Origin: DATBQN01 sp963799925
GTDB lineage: Bacteria; Acidobacteriota; Thermoanaerobaculia; Multivoradales; UBA5704
Direction: 5' to 3'
NCBI GenBank assembly: GCA_963799925.1
Contig: CAWCYZ010000004.1
Location: forward strand, 1,550,001 to 1,614,000
Length of the DNA: 64,000 nt
Shown here: piece after piece, positions 25,327-33,480 of the stretch
Layout: each line of letters begins with the position of its first letter
Position numbering within the stretch: position 1 is the first letter of the stretch
Notes under the pieces: generated by a model
Seen by the model: the letters and a program-made list of their open reading frames with translations, nothing else
What the model was told of the DNA's origin: nothing
Database searches by the model: none
Made by a program: the position numbers and the translations under genes

Positions 25327-25575
25327 ATGAGCAAGAACGAGCTGCAGCGCTTCCTGCGGGATCTGGGCACCCGCTCCAGGCTGGCGGAGGAGTTTCATCG
25401 CCTGAAGGGGGACCTGGAGGGCCAGGTGCGCTGGGCGAATGCGCAGGGTTACGCGATCACGCTGGAAGAGGCCGAGGGGCTGAGCGGCGCGGGCGAGCTC
25501 TCCGACGACGAGCTCGAAGCCGCCGCCGGGGGTTGGACGGGAGACCCCGGCCCCGGCGATCCTCCCGCCCCCTGA
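25327..25575 (+). CDS. Nif11-type leader peptide (RiPP precursor), orphan
   Basis: 82 residues. Residues 1-55 match the Nif11-like leader (MSKNELQRFLRDLGTRSRLA; WANAQGYAITLEEAE). The cleavage region is ELSDDELEAAAGG, the classic double-glycine site at 68-69. The remaining 13 residues (WTGDPGPGDPPAP) are the putative core, rich in Pro, Gly and Asp, with no Cys or Ser and one Thr, so lanthionine or thiazole chemistry is not possible on most of it. GGAGGTGG at 25312-25319 is a strong ribosome site. No maturation enzyme or C39 transporter is in the window, so modification, if any, would be supplied elsewhere. Confidence 0.82.
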   Translation: MSKNELQRFLRDLGTRSRLAEEFHRLKGDLEGQVRWANAQGYAITLEEAEGLSGAGELSDDELEAAAGGWTGDPGPGDPPAP

Positions 25576-25640
25576 CCGCCGCTCGAGCCCCCGTTCTCCA
25601 GCTTGCGGCTCGCCCGGCGGAGGTGATCTACTGTGCCGTC

Positions 25641-26816
25641 GTGTTGCCGCGCGCCGAAACCCTGCCATTTTCCCGCCCCGAGATCGGAGAAGAAGAGATC
25701 TCCGAGGTCGTCGCCTGCCTGCGCTCGGGCTGGATCACCACCGGCCCGCTGACGGCGCAGTTCGAGCGCGAGTTCGCCGCGGCGCACGGTGCCCGGCACG
25801 CGCTCTCCTTCTCCTCCTGCACCGGCGCCCTCCATGCCCTCCTGCTCGCCATGGGGCTCGCCTCCGGCGACGAGGTGATCGTCCCGGCGCTCACCTGGCC
25901 GTCGACCTCGAACATGGTGATCGCCTGCGGGGCGACGCCGATCTTCGCCGACATCGACCCGGTGACCTGGAACCTGTCGCCCGAGGCGATGCTCCAGGCC
26001 CTCTCCCCGCGCACCCGCGTCGTCATCCCCGTCCACTTCGCCGGCCAGCCGGCGGACCTCGACGGCTATCGCGAGGCGCTCGCCGCGGCCGGGCGCAGCG
26101 ATGTCGCGATCGTCGAGGATGCCGCCCACGCCGCCGGCGCGCGCTACAAGGGGCGGCCGATCGGGGCGACGGCGGCGGCCGGCACGGTCGCCGCCTGCTT
26201 CTCCTTCCACCCGATCAAGAACATGACGACGGGCGAGGGGGGCATGGTGACGACCGACGACGCCGAGCTCGCCGCCCGGATCAAGCTGTGGAAGTTCCAC
26301 GGCGTCCAGCGCGACGCCTGGAAGGCCTACTCGGCGACCGAGAAGGCGCCGGCGACTTACGACGTCGTCCTCCCCGGCTTCAAGTACAACCTGACCGACA
26401 TCCAGTCGGCGATCGGCATCCACCAGCTCCGCAAGCTGCCGCGCTTCAACGCCCGCCGCGCCGAGATCGCGGCGCGCTACCGCGCCGAGCTCGCCGGCCT
26501 TCCCGGGCTCGGGCTGCCGGGAGAGGCGCCGTACGAGCACCTCCATCCCTGGCACCTCTTCACCGTCCTGGCGCCCGAGAGGGCGCCCTTCATGGAGCGG
26601 CTGAAGAGCCTGGGGATCGGCACCGGCCTCCACTTCGAGGCGGTCCATCTCCACACCTTCTATCGCGAGCGGTACGGGACCGGGCCCGGCACCCACCCGG
26701 TCGCCGAGGAGGTCTGCTCGCGCATCGTCTCGCTGCCGCTCTTCCCCTCGATGACCGAGGAGGACGTCGACGACGTCGTGGGCGGCGTTCGCGAGGCCCT
26801 GAAGGATGCCGCGTAG
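25641..26816 (+). CDS. arnB: DegT/DnrJ/EryC1 aminotransferase, ArnB type
   Basis: PLP enzyme converting UDP-4-keto-arabinose to UDP-Ara4N in the Ara4N route. Conserved features: the N-terminal PFSRPEIGEEEISEVVACLR and SGWITTGPLTAQFEREFAAA typical of ArnB, LTWPSTSNMVIACGATPIFA, the VEDAAHAAGA segment, and the PLP lysine (codon 193) in SFHPIKNMTTGEGGMVTTDD. 391 residues from the GTG at 25641; GTG at 25623 is an alternative. The end overlaps the ATG of arnC by 11 bases, so the pathway genes are one operon. DegT enzymes are functionally diverse; the ArnB call rests on the N-terminal match and the operon. Confidence 0.85.
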   Translation: MLPRAETLPFSRPEIGEEEISEVVACLRSGWITTGPLTAQFEREFAAAHGARHALSFSSCTGALHALLLAMGLASGDEVIVPALTWPSTSNMVIACGATPIFADIDPVTWNLSPEAMLQALSPRTRVVIPVHFAGQPADLDGYREALAAAGRSDVAIVEDAAHAAGARYKGRPIGATAAAGTVAACFSFHPIKNMTTGEGGMVTTDDAELAARIKLWKFHGVQRDAWKAYSATEKAPATYDVVLPGFKYNLTDIQSAIGIHQLRKLPRFNARRAEIAARYRAELAGLPGLGLPGEAPYEHLHPWHLFTVLAPERAPFMERLKSLGIGTGLHFEAVHLHTFYRERYGTGPGTHPVAEEVCSRIVSLPLFPSMTEEDVDDVVGGVREALKDAA

Positions 26817-27879
26817 CGCCGTGGGCGAGCGCCCGGGCTCCGCGGCGCAGCGCGACATGGCATCGCGTCCGCCCCGGCCGGTCTCGCCGCGCCGGGAGCC
26901 GCTGCGCGCCTCGATCGTCATCCCGGTGTTCAACGAGGAGCAGAACCTGCCGGCGCTCTATGCCCGCCTGGCGCCGGTGATGGACGCGCTGTCCGGACCC
27001 GGACCGGCAGCTGCCACCCGCGGCGTCGAGGCGATCCTCGTCGACGACGGCAGCTCCGACCGCTCGCTCGAGATCCTGCGCGAGCTGGCGCGCCGCGACC
27101 CGCGGGTCAAGGTGATCTCGTTCAACCGCAACTACGGCCAGCACGCGGCGGTCTTCGCCGGCCTCGACGCGGCGCGCGGCGAGACCGCGGTGACGCTCGA
27201 CGCCGACCTGCAGAACCCGCCGGAGGACATCCCCAAGCTCCTCGCTCGCGCCGAGGAGGGCTTCGACGTCGTCGGCGGCTACCGCGAGCATCGCCAGGAC
27301 ACCGCTTTCCGCCGCGTCGCCTCGCGCATCACCAACCGGCTCATGCGCCGCATCCTCAAGGGCATCGAGTTCCGCGACTACGGCTGCATGCTGCGCGCCT
27401 ACTCGCGGCCGGTCGTCGACTCGATGCTCCTCTGCGAGGAGCGCTCGCCCTTCATCCCCGCCCTCGCCTGCCAGTTCGCGCGGCGCATCGCCGAGGTGCC
27501 GGTGGGGCACGCCGAGCGCGCGGCGGGGGAGTCGAAGTACTCGCTCTGGAAGCTCGTCAAGCTGCAGGCCGACCTCATCACCGGCTTCACCTCCGGGCCG
27601 CTGCGCGCCGCGACGCTCGCCGGTACGGGCATCTCCCTCCTCTCGATCGGCTTCGGCGTCTTGCTCGTCATCCGCCGCATCCTCCACGGGCCGGAGGCGC
27701 AGGGGCTCTTCACCCTCTTCGCCCTCCTCTTCCTGCTCGTCGGCGGCAACTTCCTCGCCCTCGGCATCCTCGGCGAGTACGTGGGGCGGATCTACGTCGA
27801 GGTCCGGCGGCGGCCGCGGAGCGTCGTCGCCGAGACGATCAACCTCGAGTACGCCGACCGCGGGGACGCGACGGCGTGA
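26806..27879 (+). CDS. arnC: Undecaprenyl-phosphate Ara4N formyl transferase, ArnC type
   Basis: 357 residues. A GT-A domain (SIVIPVFNEEQNLPALYARL; LVDDGSSDRSLEIL; FNRNYGQHAAVFAGLDAARG; the DxD LDADLQNPPEDIPKL) is followed by two C-terminal membrane helices (about 268-290 and 300-325) and the ILGEYVGRIYVEVRRRPR ending shared by ArnC and other polyprenyl-phosphate glycosyltransferases. It would attach formylated Ara4N to undecaprenyl phosphate at the inner membrane. The first ATG overlaps arnB; a second at 26857 gives a more typical N-terminus. Stop overlaps the GTG of the next gene. Confidence 0.87.
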   Translation: MPRSAVGERPGSAAQRDMASRPPRPVSPRREPLRASIVIPVFNEEQNLPALYARLAPVMDALSGPGPAAATRGVEAILVDDGSSDRSLEILRELARRDPRVKVISFNRNYGQHAAVFAGLDAARGETAVTLDADLQNPPEDIPKLLARAEEGFDVVGGYREHRQDTAFRRVASRITNRLMRRILKGIEFRDYGCMLRAYSRPVVDSMLLCEERSPFIPALACQFARRIAEVPVGHAERAAGESKYSLWKLVKLQADLITGFTSGPLRAATLAGTGISLLSIGFGVLLVIRRILHGPEAQGLFTLFALLFLLVGGNFLALGILGEYVGRIYVEVRRRPRSVVAETINLEYADRGDATA

Positions 27880-28820
27880 AGGTCCTCTTCTTCGGCTACA
27901 GCCAGATGGGCTGCCGGGCGGTCGAGCTCCTCGCCGCGCGCGGCGACGAGGTCGCCGCCGTCGTCACCCACCGCGACGACCCGCACGAGAACCGCTGGTA
28001 CCGGACGCCGGCCGAGGCCGCGGCGGCGCACGGGCTCCCCACCCTCTACGCCGAGGACCTGGGGCGCGACGGCGTCGCGGCGCTGGCGGAGGAGACGGCG
28101 GCGGACCTCGTCCTCTCGGTCTTCTACCGCGACCTGCTGCCGGCGCCGGTGCTGGCGTCGGCGCGGCTCGCCGCCCTCAACCTCCACCCGTCGCTGCTGC
28201 CGGCCTACCGCGGGCGCGCGCCGATCAACTGGGTGCTGGTGAACGGCGAGCGGGAGACCGGCGTCACCCTCCACCACATGGTGGCGCGGGCCGACGCCGG
28301 CGACATCGTCGCCCAGCGGGCGGTCGCTATCGCGCCGCGCGAGACGGCGCTGTCGCTCTACCGGAAGATCGAGGCGGCCGGGGTCGAGCTGCTGCGCGAA
28401 GCTCTGCCGCTCGTCGCCGCGGGGACCGCGCCGCGCCTGCCGCAAGACCCATCACGGGCGAGCGTCGTCGGCCGCCGCCGCCCGGAGGACGGGCGGATCG
28501 ACTGGTCGTGGCCGGCGGCGCGGATCGACCGCCTCGTCCGCGCCGTGGCGCCGCCCTGGCCGGGAGCCTTCGGCGAGATCGACGGCCGGCGGGTCGGAAT
28601 CCACGCCGGCGAGCCGGCCGAGCCGCTGCCTCCGGGCATCGCGCCGGGGACGGCGCGGCGCGAGCCCGGCCGCCTGCTGGTCGCCGCCGCCGACCGCTGG
28701 TTCCGCATCGACGCGGGAGAGGGTATCGAGTTCCCTTCCCCAACGCTCGAGCTCGAGCGGGCGGGGGCGTCCCCTTCCCCCCTTGAGGGTGGGAAGGGGA
28801 CCGAGGGGATGCGGGGGTGA
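27876..28820 (+). CDS. arnA: UDP-Ara4N formyltransferase (N-terminal half of ArnA as a free-standing protein)
   Basis: 314 residues of the formyl-tetrahydrofolate-dependent family. Catalytic Asn102 and His104 lie in LNLHPSLLPAYRGRAPINWV, and the catalytic Asp in HHMVARADAGDIVAQRAV. A C-terminal OB-like domain follows (GRRRPEDGRIDWSWPAARID). In E. coli this domain is fused to the decarboxylase; here it stands alone, with the decarboxylase encoded 100 bases downstream. The GTG start overlaps the arnC stop. The last 25 residues are encoded by a palindromic repeat (SPSPLEGGKGTEGMRG) and probably extend beyond the ancestral end. Confidence 0.85.
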   Translation: MKVLFFGYSQMGCRAVELLAARGDEVAAVVTHRDDPHENRWYRTPAEAAAAHGLPTLYAEDLGRDGVAALAEETAADLVLSVFYRDLLPAPVLASARLAALNLHPSLLPAYRGRAPINWVLVNGERETGVTLHHMVARADAGDIVAQRAVAIAPRETALSLYRKIEAAGVELLREALPLVAAGTAPRLPQDPSRASVVGRRRPEDGRIDWSWPAARIDRLVRAVAPPWPGAFGEIDGRRVGIHAGEPAEPLPPGIAPGTARREPGRLLVAAADRWFRIDAGEGIEFPSPTLELERAGASPSPLEGGKGTEGMRG

Positions 28821-28839
28821 CCCGATCGACGCCTCGAAG
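28771..28839. repeat. Dispersed hairpin plus GATCGACGCCTCGAAG repeat, second copy
   Basis: CCCCTTCCCCCCTTGAGGG TGGGAAGGGG forms a stem spanning the end of the formyltransferase gene, followed by GATCGACGCCTCGAAG at 28824-28839, identical to 6033-6048. It could also weaken read-through between the two arnA-type genes. Confidence 0.5.
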
Positions 28840-28873
28840 CCTGCCGGAGCGCAGGGTGCGCGATCCGCGCACA

Positions 28874-28887
28874 GCGGTCTAGACCGC
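28874..28887. promoter_or_regulatory. Perfect 14-bp palindrome upstream of the decarboxylase gene
   Basis: GCGGTCTAGACCGC is a perfect two-fold palindrome 37 bases before the ATG of the decarboxylase. Its size and position suit a regulator operator controlling the distal arn and efflux genes. Nothing else shows regulation, and chance palindromes of this size occur. Confidence 0.3.
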
Positions 28888-28923
28888 GATGCAGATCCAA
28901 TCTTCTAGAGAGGGTAGATCCAC

Positions 28924-29907
28924 ATGAAAATCCTCATCACCGGTGGCGGCGGGTTCCTGGGCTCGCACCTGGGCGACGGCTTCCTCGCCCAGGGGCACGA
29001 GGTCACCGCGCTCGACATCTCGCCGGACCTCAAAGTCCGGCACAACCTCGCCAATCCGCGCTTCCGCTACATCAAGGGCTCGATCTTCGACGCCGATCTC
29101 CTGGAGACGCTGATCGCGCGGAGCGACCTCGTCTATCACCTGGCGGCGGTGGTCGGGGTCGAGCACTACGTCGAGGACCCCCTGCACGTCCTCAACGTCA
29201 ACGTCAACGGGACGCAGAACATCCTCCGGCTGACGCACCGCTACGAGAAGCCGGTCGTCTTCTCCTCGACCTCCGAGGTCTACGGCAAGTCGAAGGACAC
29301 CCCGTTCCGCGAGCATGGCGACCGCGTGCTCGGCTCGACCGAGATCGACCGCTGGTGCTACTCGACGTCGAAGGCGGTCGGCGAGCACTTCTGCTTCGCC
29401 TACGGCAAGCTGGGGATGCCGTTCGTCATCGTCCGCTTCTTCAACGCCTACGGCCCGCGCCTCGACAAGATCGACGTCGGCCGCGTCATCACCATCTTCA
29501 TGGGCCAGCTGCTGCGCGGCGAGGACATCACGGTGATCGGCGACGGCAAGCAGACCCGCGCCTTCACCTACGTCGACGACGCGGTCGCCGCCCTGGTCAG
29601 CGCCGGCTTGACGCCGGAGGCCCGCGGCGGCATCTTCAACATCGGCGTCGACCGCGAGACGACGATCCTCGAGCTCGCCGAGGCGATGCTCCGCGTCTAC
29701 CCGGGCACCGGCTCGAAGATCCGCTTCGTCCAGCAGGAGCAGATCTACGGCAACTTCTACGAGGACATCCCGCGGCGCTACCCGGACAACACGCGGATGC
29801 GCGAGATCCTGAAGGTCGAGCCCAGGATCTCGCTCGAGGACGGCCTGCGCCGCACCATCGACTGGTTCCGTAAGGAGCAGCAGGAGCTGGGGCACCATCA
29901 CGCGTAG
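28924..29907 (+). CDS. arnA: NAD-dependent UDP-glucuronate decarboxylase (C-terminal half of ArnA as separate protein)
   Basis: 327 residues, extended SDR fold: ITGGGGFLGSHLGDGFLAQG for NAD binding, the Ser-Thr-Ser-Glu block FSSTSEVYGKS (Ser117, Glu118) that distinguishes ArnA-type and UXS decarboxylases from epimerases, and catalytic Tyr146/Lys150 in WCYSTSKAVGEHF. It oxidises and decarboxylates UDP-glucuronate to UDP-4-keto-arabinose, the substrate of ArnB. A UXS-type enzyme making UDP-xylose is the alternative; the operon favours the Ara4N role. The start has GAGAGGGTAG upstream. UDP-glucose dehydrogenase, which would supply the substrate, is not in the window. Confidence 0.82.
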   Translation: MKILITGGGGFLGSHLGDGFLAQGHEVTALDISPDLKVRHNLANPRFRYIKGSIFDADLLETLIARSDLVYHLAAVVGVEHYVEDPLHVLNVNVNGTQNILRLTHRYEKPVVFSSTSEVYGKSKDTPFREHGDRVLGSTEIDRWCYSTSKAVGEHFCFAYGKLGMPFVIVRFFNAYGPRLDKIDVGRVITIFMGQLLRGEDITVIGDGKQTRAFTYVDDAVAALVSAGLTPEARGGIFNIGVDRETTILELAEAMLRVYPGTGSKIRFVQQEQIYGNFYEDIPRRYPDNTRMREILKVEPRISLEDGLRRTIDWFRKEQQELGHHHA

Positions 29908-29943
29908 GCGGTCCCTCGCCGCCGACCGCCGCTGACCTCCGAC

Positions 29944-30871
29944 ATGGCGAAGACCCGCGTCTTCCTCAAGATCGACGTCGACACCTACCGAGGCACCCGC
30001 GAGGGGGTCCCGGCGATGCTCGACGACCTGGCGGCGGCGGGGGTCGCGGCGAGCTTCTTCTTCACCCTCGGGCCCGACAACTCGGGCCGGGCGATCCTCC
30101 GCGTCTTCACGAAGCCCGGGTTCCTCGGCAAGATGCTGCGCACCAACGCCGCCAAGATGTACGGCATCAGGACGGCGCTCTACGGCACCCTCCTGCCGGC
30201 GCCGGTCATCGGCCGCCGCTGCGCCGCGGCGCTCGCCCGCTGCCGCGCCGCCGGGCACGAGGTGGGGCTCCACGCCTGGGACCACGTCGCCTGGCAGGAC
30301 CGCCTAGATCGTCTCGACCGCCGCGGCGTCGAGGGGCAGATCGACCGCGGGATCGCGGCCTTCGCCGCCGTCTTCGGCGAGCGGCCGCGCGGCTTCGCGG
30401 CGCCGGCCTGGTTCGCCACCGACGACGCCCTCGAGGCGCTCGACGCGCGCGGCTTCGACTACCTCTCGATCTCGCGCACCGTCGACAACGGCGCCGCCGA
30501 GCCCTTCTACCCGCGGGTGCGCGGCCGGGCGCTCACGACGGTCGAGCTGCCGACCACCCTCCCCACCCTCGACGAGGACCTCGGGCGCGACGGGGTCACC
30601 GCCGAGAGCTACGTCGAGCGTCTGGTCGCGCAGGTACCGCGAGGGGGCGGACGAGGTGCTCACCGTCCACGCCGAGACCGAGGGGCTCGCCTACCGTCCC
30701 CTCTTCCAGCGCCTCCTCGCCCGTCACCGCGAGCTGGGGATCGAGACGCTGCCGCTCGCGGTCCTCGCCGGCGAGGCGCGGGCGCGGGCGGGGGCGCGCG
30801 AGGTCGGGCTCGGCACCGTCCCCGGCCGCTCCGGCCGCGTGCTCCTGGCGCTCGGCGCGGCCCCGGTATGA
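29944..30871 (+). CDS. arnD: Ara4N deformylase, ArnD polysaccharide deacetylase (one frameshift)
   Basis: Removes the formyl group from undecaprenyl-phosphate-Ara4FN before export. Closely follows E. coli ArnD along its length: FLKIDVDTYRGTREGVPAML (metal Asp), FFFTLGPDNSGRAILRVFTK, MLRTNAAKMYG, and the metal ligands His110/His114 in EVGLHAWDHVAWQDRLD. One surplus base near 30633 shifts the frame, and the protein then continues YREGADEVLTVHAETEGLAY to the TGA at 30869-30871. About 308 residues when joined. The stop overlaps the ATG of the efflux outer-membrane gene, tying lipid A modification and efflux into one transcript. Confidence 0.88.
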
Positions 30872-32209
30872 TCCGTCCCGCCATGCGCCTTGCCGCCGGA
30901 GTCGCCCTCCTCCTCTGCACCCTCGCCGCCAGTGCGGCGCGGGCGGCGCAGGCGCCCGGCGCGGCAACCGCGGCGCCTGCGGCGCCCCGGGCCGGCGTCG
31001 CGGGGGACGCCGCGGTATCGACACCGCCGGCCCGTCCCGCCGTCCCGCCGTCGGCCACCCTCACCCTCGACCAGGCGATCACTCTCGCTCTGGCGACCAA
31101 CCGCGGGATCGCCGCCGCCCGCCTCGGGCGCGAGGTGGCGGCGGCCAACGTCGAGGTGGCGCGCGAGCGGCCGAACCCGGACCTCTCGTTCGAGGAGGAC
31201 CGCGAGACGCCGCACGACATCCTCACCCTCTCGCAGCCGATCGAGAGCGCCGGCAAGCGCCGCCGCCGCGTCGTCCTCGCCCAGGCGCAGGCGGCGAGCG
31301 GCGAGGCCGACCTGGCGCGGAGCGTCGCCGACCTGCGCAACCAGGTGCGCCGCGCCTATTACACCCTCGCCGCCGTCGAGCGCCGCGCCACCCTCGGCGA
31401 CGTCCTCCTGGGGCTCGCCGGCCGCACGCTGGACACGGCGCGGCAGCGCTTCGACGCCGGCGACGCGGCGCGCCTGGAGGTCCTCCAGGCCGAGCTGGTG
31501 AGCGCCCAGGCGGACAACGAGGCGCGCGGCGTGCGCAGCCTGCTCGCCGCGGCGCGGGCGGACCTCAACACCCTCCTGGCGCGGCCGCCGGAGGCGCCGG
31601 TGGCGACCGGCGGCGACCTCGCCGGCAACCTCGCCGCGGGGGCCGTGCCCGACGCTCGCGGCGGCGGCCGGCCGGGCGCTCGCCGCCAACGCCGAGCTCG
31701 CCCTCCTCGACCGCCGGATCGCCGAGGAGGAGGCGCGGCTCGACCTGGCGCGCGCCCAGCGCTACCCCGATCCGGCGGTCTCCGGCGCCGTCACCCACCG
31801 CTCGCCGCCCGACTTCGACTGGGGCTGGCACGCCGGGGTGACCGTCAACCTCCCCCTCTTCACCCGCCACCAGGCCGCCGTCGCGGTCGAGGAGCGGACG
31901 CTGGCGCAGCTCGCGGCCCAGCGCGCGGCGCGGGCGGCGGCGATCGGCGGCGAGGTCTACTCGGCGGCCGTCCAGGCGGAGACCGCGCGCCTGCAGGCGC
32001 TGCGCTTCCGCGACGAGATCCTGCCCCGCGCCGAGCAGGTCGAGCGTCTGGCCGAGGACTCCTACCGCTCCGGGCAGACCGGTCTCGCGGCGCTCCTCCA
32101 GGCCTTCCAGGCGACCCGCGACGTCCGCCTGCAGGCGATCCAGGCCGGGCTCGATTACCAGAACGCGTTGGCCGATCTCGAGAAGGCGATGGGGGTACCG
32201 CTGCCATGA
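30868..32209 (+). CDS. TolC-like outer membrane efflux protein (one frameshift)
   Basis: About 446 residues. An N-terminal signal peptide (MRLAAGVALLLCTLAASAAR) and an Ala/Pro linker precede the OEP domain: LTLDQAITLALATNRGIAAA, the long coiled-coil helices (VADLRNQVRRAYYTLAAVER; AQRYPDPAVSGAVTHRSPPD; VNLPLFTRHQAAVAVEERTL), then SGQTGLAALLQAFQATRDVR. After about 31650 the frame moves by one base (a surplus G in VP-TLAAAAGRALAANAELAL). It forms the outer-membrane channel of the tripartite pump encoded downstream. The 194 bases after it are non-coding and contain a dispersed repeat. Confidence 0.88.
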
Positions 32210-32291
32210 GAGCCGAATTCTCGTCGGAGGTCGACGGCCTGTCCCGGTCGCTATGCGAAACCCTTTTCCCTGTCGTTGGGGTCTTCCCGTC

Positions 32292-32330
32292 CCCCAGATC
32301 CTTCGCTCCGCTCAGGATGACAACGGGAAG
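32292..32330. repeat. Dispersed AGATCCTTCGCTCCGCTCAGGATGA element
   Basis: An imperfect palindrome (ATCCTTCGC...CTCAGGAT) lies in the 194-base gap between the TolC-like and HlyD-like genes. I recall the same 'ATCCTTCGCT.CGCTCAGGATGAC' sequence as a common intergenic repeat in acidobacterial genomes; here only one copy is present, so its repetitive nature rests on that recollection. Confidence 0.4.
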
Positions 32331-32403
32331 GTTATGCCCTCCGGTCCATCGCGGTATCGGCAGGCCGGCCAGATCGCCGGCGCTCAGGAGGACGAGCCAG
32401 AGG

Positions 32404-33480
32404 ATGTGCCTCGTCGCAATCCTCGTCCTCATCACCGCCTGCTCGCACGGCGCGAGCGAGGAGATCGCGGCGACCGACAAGGTGCCGGTGACGACGGCGC
32501 CGGCGGTGCGCGGGGCGATCCGCGCCGCCGTGCGGGTGACCGGCACGGTCAGGCCGGCGCCGGGGGCGGAGCTCCAGGTGACGGCGCCGCAGGCGGCGCG
32601 GATCGCCGAGATGCCCAAGGCGGAGGGCGACCGGGTGCGGCGGGGCGACCTCCTGGTGCGCTTCGACATCCCTTCGCTCGCCGCCGATGCCGCCGGCCGC
32701 CGCTCCGACGCGACGATGGCCGGGGCGCGGCTGGAGAACGCCCGCGCCGCCGCCCAGCGCGTCCAGGGGCTCTTCGCGCGCGGCATCGCGGCGCGCAAGG
32801 AGGTCGAGGACGCCCGGCGCGAGCTGTCCGACGCCGAGGCGGCGGTCGCCGCGGCGGGGAGCGCGCGCCGCGCCGCCGGAGAGCTCGCCGGGCGCACGGT
32901 GGTCCGCGCGCCGTTCGACGGCGTCGTGGCGAGCCGGCTGCACAACCCCGGCGACCTGGTCGACGCGAGCGGCGACCCGATCCTCCGCGTCATCGACCCG
33001 GACCGCCTGCAGGTCGAGGCGGCGGTGCCGCTCACCGCCCTGCCGCAGATCGAGGCGGGCGGGCCCGCCGAGGTCCGCGGCCCGGCTCCCTTCGCGGCGG
33101 AGGAGGCGAAGGTCATCGCCCGGCCCGCCGCCGTCGACGCGACGACCGGCGCGGCGACGGTGCGGCTCGCCTTCGCGCGCCCCACGCGCCTGCCGGCGGG
33201 CACGCCGGTCGAGGTCGAGATCCTCGGCCAGGAGCACGCGGGTGCCGTGCTGGTGCCCTCGGCCGCCGTCGTCCAGGAGGGGCCGGAGAGCTCCGTCTAC
33301 ACGGTCGACGGGGCCGGCAAGGCGCACCGCGTGAAGGTCGCGACCGGCATCGCCGCCGGCGGCGAGACCGAGATCCTCGCCGGCGTCGCCGCCGGCGAGC
33401 GCGTCGTCGTCCAGGGCCAGAACGGCCTGCCGGACGGCGCGGCGGTGGCCGCGGTCCCGGCGGCCGCCGGGCGCCCATGA
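32404..33480 (+). CDS. RND efflux periplasmic adaptor lipoprotein (HlyD/AcrA family)
   Basis: 358 residues. MCLVAILVLITACSHG contains a lipobox (LITAC), so it should be lipid-anchored. The adaptor layout follows: barrel-sandwich halves (LQVTAPQAARIAEMPKAEGD; VVRAPFDGVVASRLHNPGDL VDAS), an alpha-hairpin between them (ARAAAQRVQGLFARGIAARK), and beta-barrel and membrane-proximal domains (ERVVVQGQNGLPDGAAVAAV near the end). It bridges the inner-membrane RND pump and the TolC-like channel. ATG at 32404 is preceded by AGAGG. The stop overlaps the start of the pump gene (ATGA). Confidence 0.9.
   Translation: MCLVAILVLITACSHGASEEIAATDKVPVTTAPAVRGAIRAAVRVTGTVRPAPGAELQVTAPQAARIAEMPKAEGDRVRRGDLLVRFDIPSLAADAAGRRSDATMAGARLENARAAAQRVQGLFARGIAARKEVEDARRELSDAEAAVAAAGSARRAAGELAGRTVVRAPFDGVVASRLHNPGDLVDASGDPILRVIDPDRLQVEAAVPLTALPQIEAGGPAEVRGPAPFAAEEAKVIARPAAVDATTGAATVRLAFARPTRLPAGTPVEVEILGQEHAGAVLVPSAAVVQEGPESSVYTVDGAGKAHRVKVATGIAAGGETEILAGVAAGERVVVQGQNGLPDGAAVAAVPAAAGRP

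Noticed and set aside
25533..25640. Aminotransferase start at 25533
   Set aside because: That extension overlaps the end of the Nif11 precursor in another frame and is Arg/Ala-rich; the conserved N-terminus begins just after the GTG at 25641.
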